Notes: generated by a model not told the origin, from the sequence alone. Positions 52,934 to 62,039 are shown, numbered from the stretch's first letter. The stretch: DNA of 64,000 bases from Methylorubrum rhodesianum (GCF_014199985.1 NZ_JACHOS010000012.1:154816-218815); one strand, 5' to 3'. Numbers and translations: made by a program.

Positions 52934-53097
52934 GGCGGCCTGCGCCTGATCGGAGCGGAGGCCGTCCCGGCACGCCCGCGCGGCGCGAGCGAAGCCCGCA
53001 TCCGCGGCCTCGGACCATGGTTGACGGCGGGCTCGGCCGATTAACAACTTGTTAGGCATCCGGCCGATACCGTCCTGGCGTTACAGGAACGTTGGGC

Positions 53098-55251
53098 ATG
53101 CTCGGGCAACGCAGGTCACGCACGATCGAGCACGGCGGTGCGACGGACCCGCTTGAGCGCACCCTGTCCAAGGCCGTCGCTCACCGCGTCGCCGGACGCT
53201 TCCAGAAGGCGCGCAACAACCTTCAGCGCCTGCTCGAGGCTGCACCGCAGCACGCGGGGGCGCACCATGAACTCGGTGTCCTGACCAGCAAGGCCGACGG
53301 AGCCGGACCGGCGGTGCCGCACTTCGTCGCCGCCCTGAGGGCCGACCCCGAGCAGCCGCGCTACTGGCTCGCCCTCGCGCTCTCGCTCCTCGTGCTGAAC
53401 CGGGTCGGCGAGGTGCGGGCCCTGATGGAGCAGTTCCGCAGCCGCGGCCTCGCCGATGACGGCTCCCGCTCCGTGCTCAAGGAATTCACCGATCACGCCT
53501 TCGCGCGGGGGCAGGAGCGCTACAACGCGGGCGATCTCGCCGCGGCCGAAGCCCTGGCCGACCTCGTCATCGGCCTGGACGACACCCATGCCAACGCGAC
53601 GCATCTCGCGGGCGCCATCGCCGCGGGAAAGGGACGGCACCAGCAGGCCTTCGACCTGTTCAGCATCGCGATCTACCGCGAGCCCGACAACGCGGCGTAT
53701 TTCAGCAGCCTCGGCGCCGTTCTCATCACGATGGGCGACAACAGCGGCGCCATCTCGGCCCTGGAGCGGGCGGTCGCCCTCGATCCCGATCTTGCGATCG
53801 CGCATGCCAACCTGTCCGGCGTCTATCAGCGCATCAGCCGCCACGGCGCGGCCGTCAGCCATGCGCGGCGTGCCGTCGCGCTCGATCCTGCGCTTGCCAA
53901 CGCGCACAACAATCTCGGCTGCGGCCTGAAGAGCCTCGGCCACGTGCGCGAGGCGATCGCGAGCTTCGACAGGGCGCTCGCGACCGATCCCGGGCACATC
54001 ACCGCCCATTCCAACCGGCTGTTCGCCAAGCTCTATGCCGAGGGCGTTCCGCACGCCGGCTACGCGGCCGACGCGCGCAGCTTCGGCGCGCGCTTCGCCG
54101 ATCCGCTGCTGCGGCGGCGTCCCTTCGCCAACGATCGGGATGCCGGCCGGCGTCTGCGGATCGGCTTCGTCTCGGGCGACCTGTGCACCCACGCCGTCGC
54201 CCGCTTCATCGAGCCGTTCCTGCGCCACTTCGACCGTGTGCAGTTCGAGACCCGGGCCTACATGACGCAGGCCGCGGAAGACGCCGTTTCGGCCCGCCTG
54301 CGCGCGCTGTTCGACGGTTGGCACAACATCGCCGGCCTCGATGACGACGAGGCCGCCGATCTGATCGAGGCGGACGCGATCGACATCCTGGTCGATCTGT
54401 CGGGCCACAGCGCCGGCCACCGCCTGCTTGTCTTCGCCCGCAAGCCGGCGCCGGTCCAGGTGTCCTATCTCGGCCATCCGGCGACGACTGGCCTTCGCGC
54501 CATGGATTACCGCCTGACCGACCATGGTCTCGACGTGCCCGGTCAGACGGAAAGCCTGCATACCGAGACGCTGTGGTGGCTGCCGGGTGTCTCGGCGACC
54601 TACGAGCCGCCGGAGGGGGTCGCTCCCGTGCGCGAGCGCCCGCCTTTCGAGGATAACGGCTTCGTCACCTTCGGCGTGATGAATCGCTTCGAGAAGATCG
54701 GCGACGGTGCGTTGCAGGCCTGGGCCGAGATCCTGAGGCGGCTGCCGGACGCCCATCTGTTCATGGTCGTGGGCGATGTCGAGGTGCCGGAGGTCCGGGC
54801 GCAGGTCGAAGTCCGCCTCTCGAAAGCCGGGCTGCCGATCGACCGGGTGCGCCTGCATCCCCGCACCACGACCGGCTACTTCCAACTCTATCACGAGTTC
54901 GACATCGCACTCGATTCCTTCCCCTATAACGGCGGAACGACGAGTTGCGACACCCTCAGCATGGGCGTGCCCATTATCGCGTTGCGCGGCACCCACGCGG
55001 TGGCAAGTGTCGGCTCGTCGCTGCTGTCGACGGTCGGGCTTGATGAACTGGCGGCCGAGACGCCGGAGGATTACGTGGCCCGCGCGGTGGCGCTTGCGCG
55101 CGATGCGAACCGACTGCGCGCGCTCCGCACCGGCCTGCGCGAGCGCGTCTACGCCAGCCCGCTGATGGATCATGCCCGCTTCGCGCGGGAGATGGGCGAG
55201 GCCTTCCGCTCGATGTGGAAGCGCTGGATCGAGACGCCTCAATCACCCTAG
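53098..55251 (+). CDS. TPR-containing SPINDLY/OGT-type glycosyltransferase
   Basis: 717 residues. At least six TPR-like repeats fill residues about 20-310 (e.g. NAAYFSSLGAVLITMGDNSG, NAHNNLGCGLKSLGHVREA). The C-terminal GT41 part has RIGFVSGDLCTHAVARF, VDLSGHSAGHRLLVFARKPA, QVSYLGHPATTG, MDYRLTD and the donor-site PYNGGTTSCDTLSMGVPI. Bacterial members glycosylate proteins such as flagellin or adhesins, or make cell-surface glycans. ATG 53098 has AGGA nine bases upstream. Alone in its transcript but directly upstream of the acyl-assembly cassette, so possibly linked in function. Confidence 0.82.
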   Translation: MLGQRRSRTIEHGGATDPLERTLSKAVAHRVAGRFQKARNNLQRLLEAAPQHAGAHHELGVLTSKADGAGPAVPHFVAALRADPEQPRYWLALALSLLVLNRVGEVRALMEQFRSRGLADDGSRSVLKEFTDHAFARGQERYNAGDLAAAEALADLVIGLDDTHANATHLAGAIAAGKGRHQQAFDLFSIAIYREPDNAAYFSSLGAVLITMGDNSGAISALERAVALDPDLAIAHANLSGVYQRISRHGAAVSHARRAVALDPALANAHNNLGCGLKSLGHVREAIASFDRALATDPGHITAHSNRLFAKLYAEGVPHAGYAADARSFGARFADPLLRRRPFANDRDAGRRLRIGFVSGDLCTHAVARFIEPFLRHFDRVQFETRAYMTQAAEDAVSARLRALFDGWHNIAGLDDDEAADLIEADAIDILVDLSGHSAGHRLLVFARKPAPVQVSYLGHPATTGLRAMDYRLTDHGLDVPGQTESLHTETLWWLPGVSATYEPPEGVAPVRERPPFEDNGFVTFGVMNRFEKIGDGALQAWAEILRRLPDAHLFMVVGDVEVPEVRAQVEVRLSKAGLPIDRVRLHPRTTTGYFQLYHEFDIALDSFPYNGGTTSCDTLSMGVPIIALRGTHAVASVGSSLLSTVGLDELAAETPEDYVARAVALARDANRLRALRTGLRERVYASPLMDHARFAREMGEAFRSMWKRWIETPQSP

Positions 55252-55796
55252 AATCCTCCGAGGCTCCGCTTCACATGTCAGCCGTCGGTGACGGATCCGC
55301 ACCGGCACCGGCCTGCAGGCGCGAACCGCCGGACAGTGCCATGTCGATGCCACCCGATGCCGTGCGCAGCGTGCCGCCGGCGGCGGACACGGTGCGTCCC
55401 CGGTGCGCAGCCCATGCGGCACGCCGCAGCCGAGGCGGCCGACCGGACGACGACTCGTGCCACCCCATCGATCCGGCAGCCCGGCTCCGGACCGGGACGC
55501 GGCGTGATCGAGGCCTCTGCCGACGCTCGCCCGGGATGGATCCGCGCCGACGCCTCGAACCGATCCCGGGCCTTCCGTCCCCGTTTGCGGGCCGCCGCTC
55601 GATCATCGAGCGCATCCTCCCCTCGATCGCAGCGTCTCGGGCTGCCCCGTGGCTTCTGATTTACACCCGGCAGATCCTTCCGCGGCACCGCCGCCCGTCC
55701 TGCCGTACCGAAAGCGTCCTGGAATGACGCCGGCCCGCGAAATCCGATCACCTCACCGTCAGCGCTCAGCGATCCTGGATCGCGGGGAGTCATCCT
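55252..55796 (+). other. 545-base gap before the acyl-assembly cassette
   Basis: No gene is supported; frames on both strands are Arg/Pro/Ser-rich and look non-coding. Just before the adenylation gene, GCGATCC (55769-55775) and GGATCGC (55777-55783) form a perfect 7-bp dyad with a 1-base centre that abuts the ribosome site GGGGAG. It could be an operator or a translation-blocking hairpin. Confidence 0.5.
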
Positions 55797-57341
55797 ATGC
55801 AGACGAATGTTCTTGAGTTCTTCTTGGCGGGGGCACTGAAGAAGTGCCCGAACAAGACCGCCATCATCGACGGGGACGTCCGAATCTCTTTCGCGGAGTT
55901 GGATCGTCGGTCGAGGACCCTCGCCGCCGCGATCGTGGCGCGGGCAGGCGTTCTGAACGAGCCGGTGGCGGTCTACCTGCCCAAATCGGCGGATGTCGTG
56001 ATCGCGAATGTCGCGATCATGTATGCCGGCGGCATCTACATGAATCTGGACGTCAAAATCCCACCGCTTCGGCTGAAGAACATCCTGGATCACGTCGGGC
56101 CGAAGCTCGTCATCACGTCGCGGGATCGCGTGGCCGAAGTTCAGGGCGCAACAGCCGGAATAACGCACAGTCAAATCGTGTGCGTCGATGACATCGTGGC
56201 CCAGGGTATCGGGCAAGAGGCGGATGCCGCACCCCTTCGCTTCCGGCAGCTGATCGACACGGATCCCGCTTGCATCATCAATACCTCCGGCTCGACCGGC
56301 ACACCCAAAGGAGTGGTGCTCAACCACCGCGGTGTGATCGACTTCATGGGCTGGGTTTTTGAGGAATTCCGCTTCGATGAAAGCACGAAAATTGGAAGCC
56401 TCTCACCTTTTTACTTCGATATATACATATTGGAATTGATCGCGTGTCTGGCGAAAGGGGCGACGCTAGTCATCATTCCTGACAAGCTGCCGATCTTTCC
56501 GGCCAAGTTGATGGAATTTATTGCAGAACAAGCTATTGATTTCTTGTTCTGGGTGCCGTCGATCATGGTCAATATCGCAAATCTCGGGCTGCTCGAGAAG
56601 GTGCCGCTTCCCGCGCTGCGCACCGTCTTTTTCGCCGGAGAGGTGTTTCCAACGCGCCACCTCAATATGTGGCGCCGCGCGCTCAAGGACGCCGTCTTCG
56701 TCAACCTGTATGGCCCTATCGAGATTCATGTCGATTGTACTTTTTACATCGTGAAAGACGATATTCCGGACGATCAGGCTCTGCCGATTGGCTCTCCATG
56801 CCGAAACACCGACATCCTCATCCTCAATGAGGCGGACCAGCTCTGTGCGACCGACGAGCAGGGTGAACTCTGCGTGCGCGGCAGCTCGCTATGCGGCGGG
56901 TACTGGAACGATCTGGAAAAGACCACGCGCGTCTTCGTGCAGAATCCGCTCAACACCCGCTATCCTGAGTTGATCTATCGCACCGGCGATCTGGCGGTGC
57001 GCCGTGCGGACGGCTTGATCTATCTTGCTGGCCGTAAGGACTACCAGATCAAGCATATGGGATATCGTATCGAATTGCCGGAGATCGAACATCAGGTCTT
57101 GGGGGTCCCGGGGATCGCCAACGCCTGCGTGGTGTACGATTCTCCGAAGAAGGCGATCACCCTGTTCTATCAGCCGTCCGGCGCAGACGTGTCGGCGGCA
57201 ACGATCCGTCAAGCGCTGTCGGAGGTTTTCCCGAAATACATGCTGCCGACGACGTATCACGCCATGGCGCAGCTGCCCATGAACGCGAATGGGAAGATCG
57301 ATCGGAACGGCTTGCTGCTCTCGCTCGCGGATAGCGACTGA
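55797..57341 (+). CDS. Stand-alone adenylation enzyme (amino-acid/aryl acid-AMP ligase type)
   Basis: 514 residues. Core motifs: A3 NTSGSTGTPKGV (162-173), A5 NLYGPIEIH (303-311), A7 YRTGDL, A8 GRKDYQIKHMGYRIELPEIE, A10 NANGKIDR with the catalytic Lys near residue 503. It resembles DltA and free-standing NRPS A-domains, so it should activate an amino or other acid and load it on the adjacent carrier protein. The substrate pocket begins FYFDIYILE; Asp208 could bind an alpha-amino group. The middle of the gene (about 56340-56600) is clearly AT-richer than its neighbours. First gene of the cassette. Confidence 0.83.
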   Translation: MQTNVLEFFLAGALKKCPNKTAIIDGDVRISFAELDRRSRTLAAAIVARAGVLNEPVAVYLPKSADVVIANVAIMYAGGIYMNLDVKIPPLRLKNILDHVGPKLVITSRDRVAEVQGATAGITHSQIVCVDDIVAQGIGQEADAAPLRFRQLIDTDPACIINTSGSTGTPKGVVLNHRGVIDFMGWVFEEFRFDESTKIGSLSPFYFDIYILELIACLAKGATLVIIPDKLPIFPAKLMEFIAEQAIDFLFWVPSIMVNIANLGLLEKVPLPALRTVFFAGEVFPTRHLNMWRRALKDAVFVNLYGPIEIHVDCTFYIVKDDIPDDQALPIGSPCRNTDILILNEADQLCATDEQGELCVRGSSLCGGYWNDLEKTTRVFVQNPLNTRYPELIYRTGDLAVRRADGLIYLAGRKDYQIKHMGYRIELPEIEHQVLGVPGIANACVVYDSPKKAITLFYQPSGADVSAATIRQALSEVFPKYMLPTTYHAMAQLPMNANGKIDRNGLLLSLADSD

Positions 57342-58154
57342 ATGGAACTTCTGCGCGATTGGGACGCTTGGCAGCGCCGGATCGGCGCGGTGCCGCGGGC
57401 CACGGCGACCTACACCACGAACCTGTATGCCCTGCGCGACCAGATCGAAGACTGGTGTGCCGCCGGCCGGTTGCACACGCTGAGCACCGAGCGGGCCGTG
57501 CTTCTGTTGCGCGCCGACCGCGGCTTCCATCGCATCCACCACGTGGCGAGGGATCTGCCGGCGCTTGCCGACGCACTCGGTGCGCTGCCGGCCGGGACGT
57601 ACACGTCCGACCTCGTTGGGCAGGGCGGACAGCTCGAGGACGTGTGCGCCGCCTATTCCGCGAATGGCTTCGCGGTTCATACGGTCCTGCAGCGCATGAC
57701 CCGCGTCGGAGGGCTGGGGGCGGACCACGACGGCGAGGCGACGGTCGCGGCGCCCGGAGAGGCGGCCGAAGTCGTGGTTCTGCTCGAGCGGTTGCTGGAT
57801 CGCTTCGCGGAGCCGGTGCCGGAGGTGGCCGCGCTGCAGCGGGAGGCCCATGACGGACGTCTCCTCATCGTCCGCCGAGACGGGGTGATCGCCGGCATGC
57901 TCTTGTACGAGATCAAGGGGCGCATGGCGCATTTGCGCCTCTGGCACGTGGATGATAACGCGCGGGGCCTGGGGGTCGGGCGCCGTCTGATGAGAAGTTT
58001 CCTCGCGCGGTGCGCGCAGGTGCAGGTGCAGCGGCTCGTGCTGTGGGTGATCGGCGACAACGCGCGATCGGTTGCCATCTACCGGCATTACGGCTTCGTG
58101 CCCGATGGGCTGCTCGATCGCATCATGATCCGACACGAGGGGGCGCATCGATGA
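57342..58154 (+). CDS. GNAT acetyltransferase with unassigned N-terminal domain
   Basis: 270 residues; ATG directly follows the previous stop. Residues about 150-265 form a GNAT domain (VIAGMLLYEIKGRMAHLRL, NARGLGVGRRLMRSFL, DNARSVAIYRHYGFVPDG). The first 140 residues are unlike common GNATs but may be a second, degenerate GNAT repeat (HRIHHVARDLPALADAL). It is ATGA-coupled to the carrier protein, so it may acylate or release the carrier-bound product, or acetylate its amino group. Confidence 0.72.
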   Translation: MELLRDWDAWQRRIGAVPRATATYTTNLYALRDQIEDWCAAGRLHTLSTERAVLLLRADRGFHRIHHVARDLPALADALGALPAGTYTSDLVGQGGQLEDVCAAYSANGFAVHTVLQRMTRVGGLGADHDGEATVAAPGEAAEVVVLLERLLDRFAEPVPEVAALQREAHDGRLLIVRRDGVIAGMLLYEIKGRMAHLRLWHVDDNARGLGVGRRLMRSFLARCAQVQVQRLVLWVIGDNARSVAIYRHYGFVPDGLLDRIMIRHEGAHR

Positions 58155-58381
58155 GCACGGTGGTCGAGATTCTCACGCAAATCCGCCCCGAATTCGATTT
58201 TTCCCAATCGAGCGATTTCTTCGAAGACGGGATGCTCGACTCGTTCGACTTGGTCACGCTCGTATCGGAACTGGACAAAGCCTACGGTATCTCGATCGAC
58301 GGCCTTCAGATCGTGCCGGAGAACTTCCAGAATGTCGCGGCCATCGAGGCGCTTCTGAGCCGCAACGGGGTGGTGCCGTGA
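58151..58381 (+). CDS. Acyl/peptidyl carrier protein 1
   Basis: 76 residues. The phosphopantetheine site is Ser31 in EDGMLDSFDLVTLV, the DltC/PCP-like D-S-x-D form. A four-helix carrier fold fits the length. It overlaps the GNAT gene (ATGA) and the KAS III-like gene (GTGA). Likely loaded by the adenylation enzyme upstream. Confidence 0.83.
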   Translation: MSTVVEILTQIRPEFDFSQSSDFFEDGMLDSFDLVTLVSELDKAYGISIDGLQIVPENFQNVAAIEALLSRNGVVP

Positions 58382-59454
58382 GACTCTCCTTCCGGGACAA
58401 GGCGATCTCGGGCCTCCTCACCGTGGTGCCGGCGAACGAGCGCAAGTTCGTCGATGAAATGGCAAACTTCAATTTTTCGCAGGCGCGATCGCTCAAGCTC
58501 AAGCAGGTCATGGGCTACGATCGTCACCGCATCGTCGCCGGTCCGGTCTGCGCGTCCGACCTGGCGGTGGCCGGCATCGAGCACCTGCTCGCCGGCGGCC
58601 ATCTCGTCCGCGACGACATCGACGCCCTGATCGTCGTGACGCAGTCGCCTGACTATCTGATGCCGGCGACGTCGCATGTCGTGCAGGGCCGACTGGGCCT
58701 TCACGCCGACATGATCTGCCTCGACATCAACCAGGGCTGTGCCGGCTTCATCGTCGGCTTGATGCAGGGCTTCATGCTGCTGGACCAGCCGGCCGTCGCG
58801 AAGGTCGTGCTGGTGAACGTCGACGTGTTGAGCCGAAAGGTGTCCCCTCGAGATCGAAACAGCTATCCCCTGATCGGCGACGCCGCGTCGATCACGGTTC
58901 TGGAACGCCGAGAGGATGCGGGCGTCATCGAGGCCGAGCTGAAGATGGACGGCACGCGCCGTGAGACGCTGATGATCCCGGCGGGCGGCTTTCGTCGTCC
59001 ATCCGACGCCGAGACCGCGGCGATGATCGAGGATGCCGAAGGCAACGTCCGATCCCTCGACCATCTCAAGATGGACGGTTCGGCGGTCTTCAACTTCGTG
59101 ATGACCGAGGTGCCCGAACTAATCGGCGGGCTGCTCGCACGGACCGGAACCACGGTGGACGAGGTGGACGCCTTCCTCTGCCACCAGCCGAACCGCTTCA
59201 TGCTTCAGAAGCTCGCCGACAAGCTTGCCGTTCCACACGAGAAGATGCCGAGCAACGTCGTCGAGAACTTCGGGAACTCGAGCGGCGTGACGATTCCGCT
59301 CGTGACGACCTTCAATCTCGCCGACGCGCTGCTGGCCGGCTCCAGGAAGGTCTGCCTCGCCGGATTCGGCGTCGGCCTGACCTGGGGCGCCATGCTGATG
59401 CGGCTGGGGCCGCTCCGGTTCTGCGAGATGATCGAGTATCGAGAGGACGTGTGA
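58378..59454 (+). CDS. KAS III (FabH)-like condensing enzyme
   Basis: 358 residues, thiolase fold, with the catalytic triad Cys121 (DINQGCAGF), His269 (LCHQPNRFML) and Asn300 (ENFGNSSGVTIP) intact. It should perform one decarboxylative C-C condensation or an acyl transfer between thioesters. GTG 58378 overlaps carrier 1 as GTGA; carrier 2 follows by one base. Flanked by carriers on both sides, it probably joins a carrier-bound starter to a malonyl unit, but a pure acyltransferase role is possible. Confidence 0.85.
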   Translation: MRLSFRDKAISGLLTVVPANERKFVDEMANFNFSQARSLKLKQVMGYDRHRIVAGPVCASDLAVAGIEHLLAGGHLVRDDIDALIVVTQSPDYLMPATSHVVQGRLGLHADMICLDINQGCAGFIVGLMQGFMLLDQPAVAKVVLVNVDVLSRKVSPRDRNSYPLIGDAASITVLERREDAGVIEAELKMDGTRRETLMIPAGGFRRPSDAETAAMIEDAEGNVRSLDHLKMDGSAVFNFVMTEVPELIGGLLARTGTTVDEVDAFLCHQPNRFMLQKLADKLAVPHEKMPSNVVENFGNSSGVTIPLVTTFNLADALLAGSRKVCLAGFGVGLTWGAMLMRLGPLRFCEMIEYREDV

Positions 59455-59455
59455 G

Positions 59456-59674
59456 ATGGACGAGTTTCTGACGGAGATGTCCGAAATCCTCGAGGACGAC
59501 GTCACGATGTCGGACGCGTTGGGCCAGTTCGAGAGCTGGGACTCGCTCGCAAGCCTCTCGGTGATGGCGATGGCCGACAGCAGGTTCGGCGTCAGACTTG
59601 TCCCGCAGGAACTCAACCCGGCGATGACGCTCGATCAACTCTACGCCCTGATCCTCGCCAAGAAGGCGTCGTGA
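59456..59674 (+). CDS. Acyl carrier protein 2
   Basis: 72 residues with Ser30 in FESWDSLASLSVM as the phosphopantetheine site (W-D-S-L form, different from carrier 1). ATG one base after the KAS III stop. The different motif suggests that the two carriers serve different partner enzymes. Confidence 0.8.
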   Translation: MDEFLTEMSEILEDDVTMSDALGQFESWDSLASLSVMAMADSRFGVRLVPQELNPAMTLDQLYALILAKKAS

Positions 59675-59678
59675 CGCG

Positions 59679-60449
59679 GTGACGACCTTCAACCCGCTGC
59701 GGTTGGATGGCCGCCATATCCTGGTGACCGGCGCGAGTTCGGGCATCGGGCGCAGGACCGCCGTGATGCTGCACGCCCTCGGCGCCCGTCTGTCGGTCGT
59801 GGACCGGGACGAGGCCGGCCTTGTCTCCCTCGGCGCGGAACTGAGCGCAGGCGAGGCGGTCGCGCAGCACGTGGCCGACCTGTCCGACATTGCCGGCATC
59901 GAGGCCCTGGTCGGTCGCTGCGTCGATGCCGGCGGGCGGCTCCACGGCGTGGTGCACTGCGCCGGGATCCAGGCGATCGTGCCGGTGAGAACGCTGCAGA
60001 TCGACGGCTGGCGGCGGATCTTCGCGGTCAATACGGAAGCGGCCCTGATGCTCGGCAAGTGCCTGTCGAGCCGGAAGGTCTATGCCGGCCAGCACGGTGC
60101 GATCGTGTTCATCTCGAGCGTCATGGGAACGGTCGGCTCGGTCGGCGCCGTCGCCTACTCGATGAGCAAGGCCGCCCTCGACGGGATGGCCCGGTCGCTG
60201 TCGCTCGAGCTCGCGTCCCGGGGCATCCGCGTCAACTGCATCGCGCCCGGCTTCGTCCGGACCCCCCTCTTCGAGCAGACGGAGCGGTTGTGGGACGAGG
60301 AAACCAAGCGGGCCGTCGAGGACCTGCATCCGCTCGGCTTCGGCGAGGCGGAAGACGTCGCCCATGCCGTGGCGTTTCTGGTCGCCGATACCGGGCGCTG
60401 GATCACCGGTTCGACACTCGTCGTCGACGGTGGTTATCTCGCGCGCTGA
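59679..60449 (+). CDS. Short-chain dehydrogenase/reductase 1
   Basis: 256 residues, classical SDR: cofactor loop TGASSGIG, CAG after strand 4 (VHCAGIQ), catalytic Ser in FISSVMG and Tyr-x3-Lys in AYSMSKAA, then IAPGFVRTPL. FabG-like: it would reduce the beta-keto group made by the KAS III-like enzyme. Asp in SVVDRDEAG after strand 2 would favour NADH over NADPH. GTG start four bases after carrier 2. Confidence 0.83.
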   Translation: MTTFNPLRLDGRHILVTGASSGIGRRTAVMLHALGARLSVVDRDEAGLVSLGAELSAGEAVAQHVADLSDIAGIEALVGRCVDAGGRLHGVVHCAGIQAIVPVRTLQIDGWRRIFAVNTEAALMLGKCLSSRKVYAGQHGAIVFISSVMGTVGSVGAVAYSMSKAALDGMARSLSLELASRGIRVNCIAPGFVRTPLFEQTERLWDEETKRAVEDLHPLGFGEAEDVAHAVAFLVADTGRWITGSTLVVDGGYLAR

Positions 60450-60467
60450 ACTCCTGGAAAACGCCCG

Positions 60468-61229
60468 ATGTCAGAGCCGCCCGTGCCCGCGACCTCCGTG
60501 CTGATCACGGGCGCATCCTCCGGGATCGGCCGCGAGATGGCGGTCGCCCTGTCCGGGGCGTACTCGCTGATCCTCAATGGGCGCGATGAAGAGCGCCTCG
60601 AACAGACGCGGCTTGCCTGCCAGGCGCCCGAGCGGCATCTGTGCTGGGCGCGCGATCTTGCGGACGCCACGACCCTCGCCACCGCGCTGCCGGCCTTCCT
60701 GCGGCAGCACGACGCCCGCGTGGTCGGCTTCGTGCATTGCGCGGCCCTTCTGAAGGTTCTGCCGCTCCGCAGCGTCACCCTTGCGCAGGCGCAGGACGTG
60801 ATGAACACGAACGTGCTCGCGGCCCTGGAGATCACGCGGCTGTTGCTGCGCAAGGACGTCAACAGCAAGATGTTGAGGAGCGTCGTGTTCGTTTCGAGCA
60901 TCGCCAGCCAGTTCGGCGCCAGGGGCTTCGCCACCTATTGCGCCAGCAAGGCTGCGCTCGACGGCCTGATGAAGGCGCTGGCCGTCGAGCTCGCGCCGGA
61001 GGTGCGGGTCAACTCGGTCCTGCCGGGGGGCGTGCGGACGCCGATGACAGAAGCCATGTTCGATGATCCGGCAACCGCGGAGCGCCTGATGCGCGATTAT
61101 CCGCTCGGCGCCGGCCTGCCTTCCGACATCGCGAACGCCGTTGCCTTCCTGATGTCCGACCAAGCGCGTTGGATCACCGGCCATCAGATGGTGGTCGATG
61201 GCGGTCGCTCCGCGAACATATCGGCATGA
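60468..61229 (+). CDS. Short-chain dehydrogenase/reductase 2
   Basis: 253 residues with TGASSGIG, VHCAALL in place of NAG, Ser in FVSSIAS and Tyr-Cys-Ala-Ser-Lys in TYCASKAA. LNGRDEERL after strand 2 suits NADPH. A second reductase next to the first suggests two different reductions or an oxidation-reduction (epimerisation) step. It is ATGA-coupled to the NeuD-like gene. Confidence 0.83.
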   Translation: MSEPPVPATSVLITGASSGIGREMAVALSGAYSLILNGRDEERLEQTRLACQAPERHLCWARDLADATTLATALPAFLRQHDARVVGFVHCAALLKVLPLRSVTLAQAQDVMNTNVLAALEITRLLLRKDVNSKMLRSVVFVSSIASQFGARGFATYCASKAALDGLMKALAVELAPEVRVNSVLPGGVRTPMTEAMFDDPATAERLMRDYPLGAGLPSDIANAVAFLMSDQARWITGHQMVVDGGRSANISA

Positions 61230-61855
61230 AACCCTTCGTCATTGTCGGTGCCGGCGGTCTCGGACGCGAACTGCTGGGCTGGATCGCGGATTGCGGCCCC
61301 GACACGCGCCGGCGCTTTCAGGTGGCCTCGTTCATCTCGGAGGCGAAGGACGCCGGGGGCGTCTGCCACGGCGTTCCGATCCTCCACCCCGACGATTGGA
61401 GCGGTTCCGCTCCCCGTTTCGTCATCGGTCTGTCGGACCCGTTCGAAAAAAAACGCCTCGCCTTGTCGCTCCAGGCCCGCGGCTGGGAGGCGGAGACGTT
61501 CATCCATGACAGCGTCGCATCCGGCTTGGCGCCGAAGATCGGCGCCGGAACGGTGATCTGCCCGCGCTGCTGCATCTCGACCGACTGCGAGATCGGTGAG
61601 CATGTATTGATCAACTCCGCATCCGGTATCGGCCATGACGCGATCGTTGGCGACTATTCCTCGCTTCTCGGCGCCGTGAGCATCAACGGCAATGTCACGG
61701 TCGGAGAAGGCGTCCTGTTCGGGGCCGGCAGCATGGTCTATCCGGGCAAGAAGATCGGCAGCTGGTCCAAGATCGGTCTTGGAAGTGTCGTGCTCCGGAA
61801 TGTGCCCGACAACGCCGTCATGTTCGGCAATCCGGCCCAGCGCATCGACACATAA
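61226..61855 (+). CDS. NeuD/PglD-type left-handed beta-helix acyltransferase
   Basis: 209 residues. An N-terminal Rossmann-like domain (FVIVGAGGLGRELLGWI) binds the sugar nucleotide, and hexapeptide repeats follow (IGAGTVICPRCCIST, IGEHVLINSASGIGHDAIVG with the catalytic-type His, GNVTVGEGVLFGAGSMV). NeuD and PglD acylate amino groups of UDP- or CMP-sugars. As last gene of the cassette it is the natural candidate for transferring the assembled acyl group to a sugar nucleotide. Confidence 0.82.
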   Translation: MKPFVIVGAGGLGRELLGWIADCGPDTRRRFQVASFISEAKDAGGVCHGVPILHPDDWSGSAPRFVIGLSDPFEKKRLALSLQARGWEAETFIHDSVASGLAPKIGAGTVICPRCCISTDCEIGEHVLINSASGIGHDAIVGDYSSLLGAVSINGNVTVGEGVLFGAGSMVYPGKKIGSWSKIGLGSVVLRNVPDNAVMFGNPAQRIDT

Positions 61856-61974
61856 CGCATCATCTTGCTTGGGAGCCGTCGGGTAACAGGGGAAGCGGGT
61901 CGTCCGGCGCGCGGTTTCAGCGCAGGCAGATCCGTCCCGAATGGAGCCGTGTGCCGCGGCTGGCTGCCTGGGAT

Positions 61975-62000
61975 CGCTATATACATTGGGATATAGTTTG
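61975..62000. promoter_or_regulatory. ModE-like box A
   Basis: CTATAT (61977-61982), eight bases, ATATAG (61991-61996), within CGCTATATACA...ATATAGTTTG. This resembles the ModE (molybdate repressor) operator. It lies just past the 3' end of the modE-like gene, and no gene is seen to start from it. Confidence 0.55.
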
Positions 62001-62039
62001 ACCGCGCAACGCGCCTTGGCGGCGTCCCTTCGAACCGGG

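Noticed and set aside
49512..53018. 1168-codon minus-strand frame opposite kdpD/kdpE
   Set aside because: Antisense shadow; low-complexity Arg/Gly/Ala/His-rich translation, no domains.
55215..55727. Plus-strand frame overlapping the end of the glycosyltransferase gene
   Set aside because: No ribosome site, no recognisable domain and an Arg/Pro/Ser-rich composition; treated as non-coding gap.
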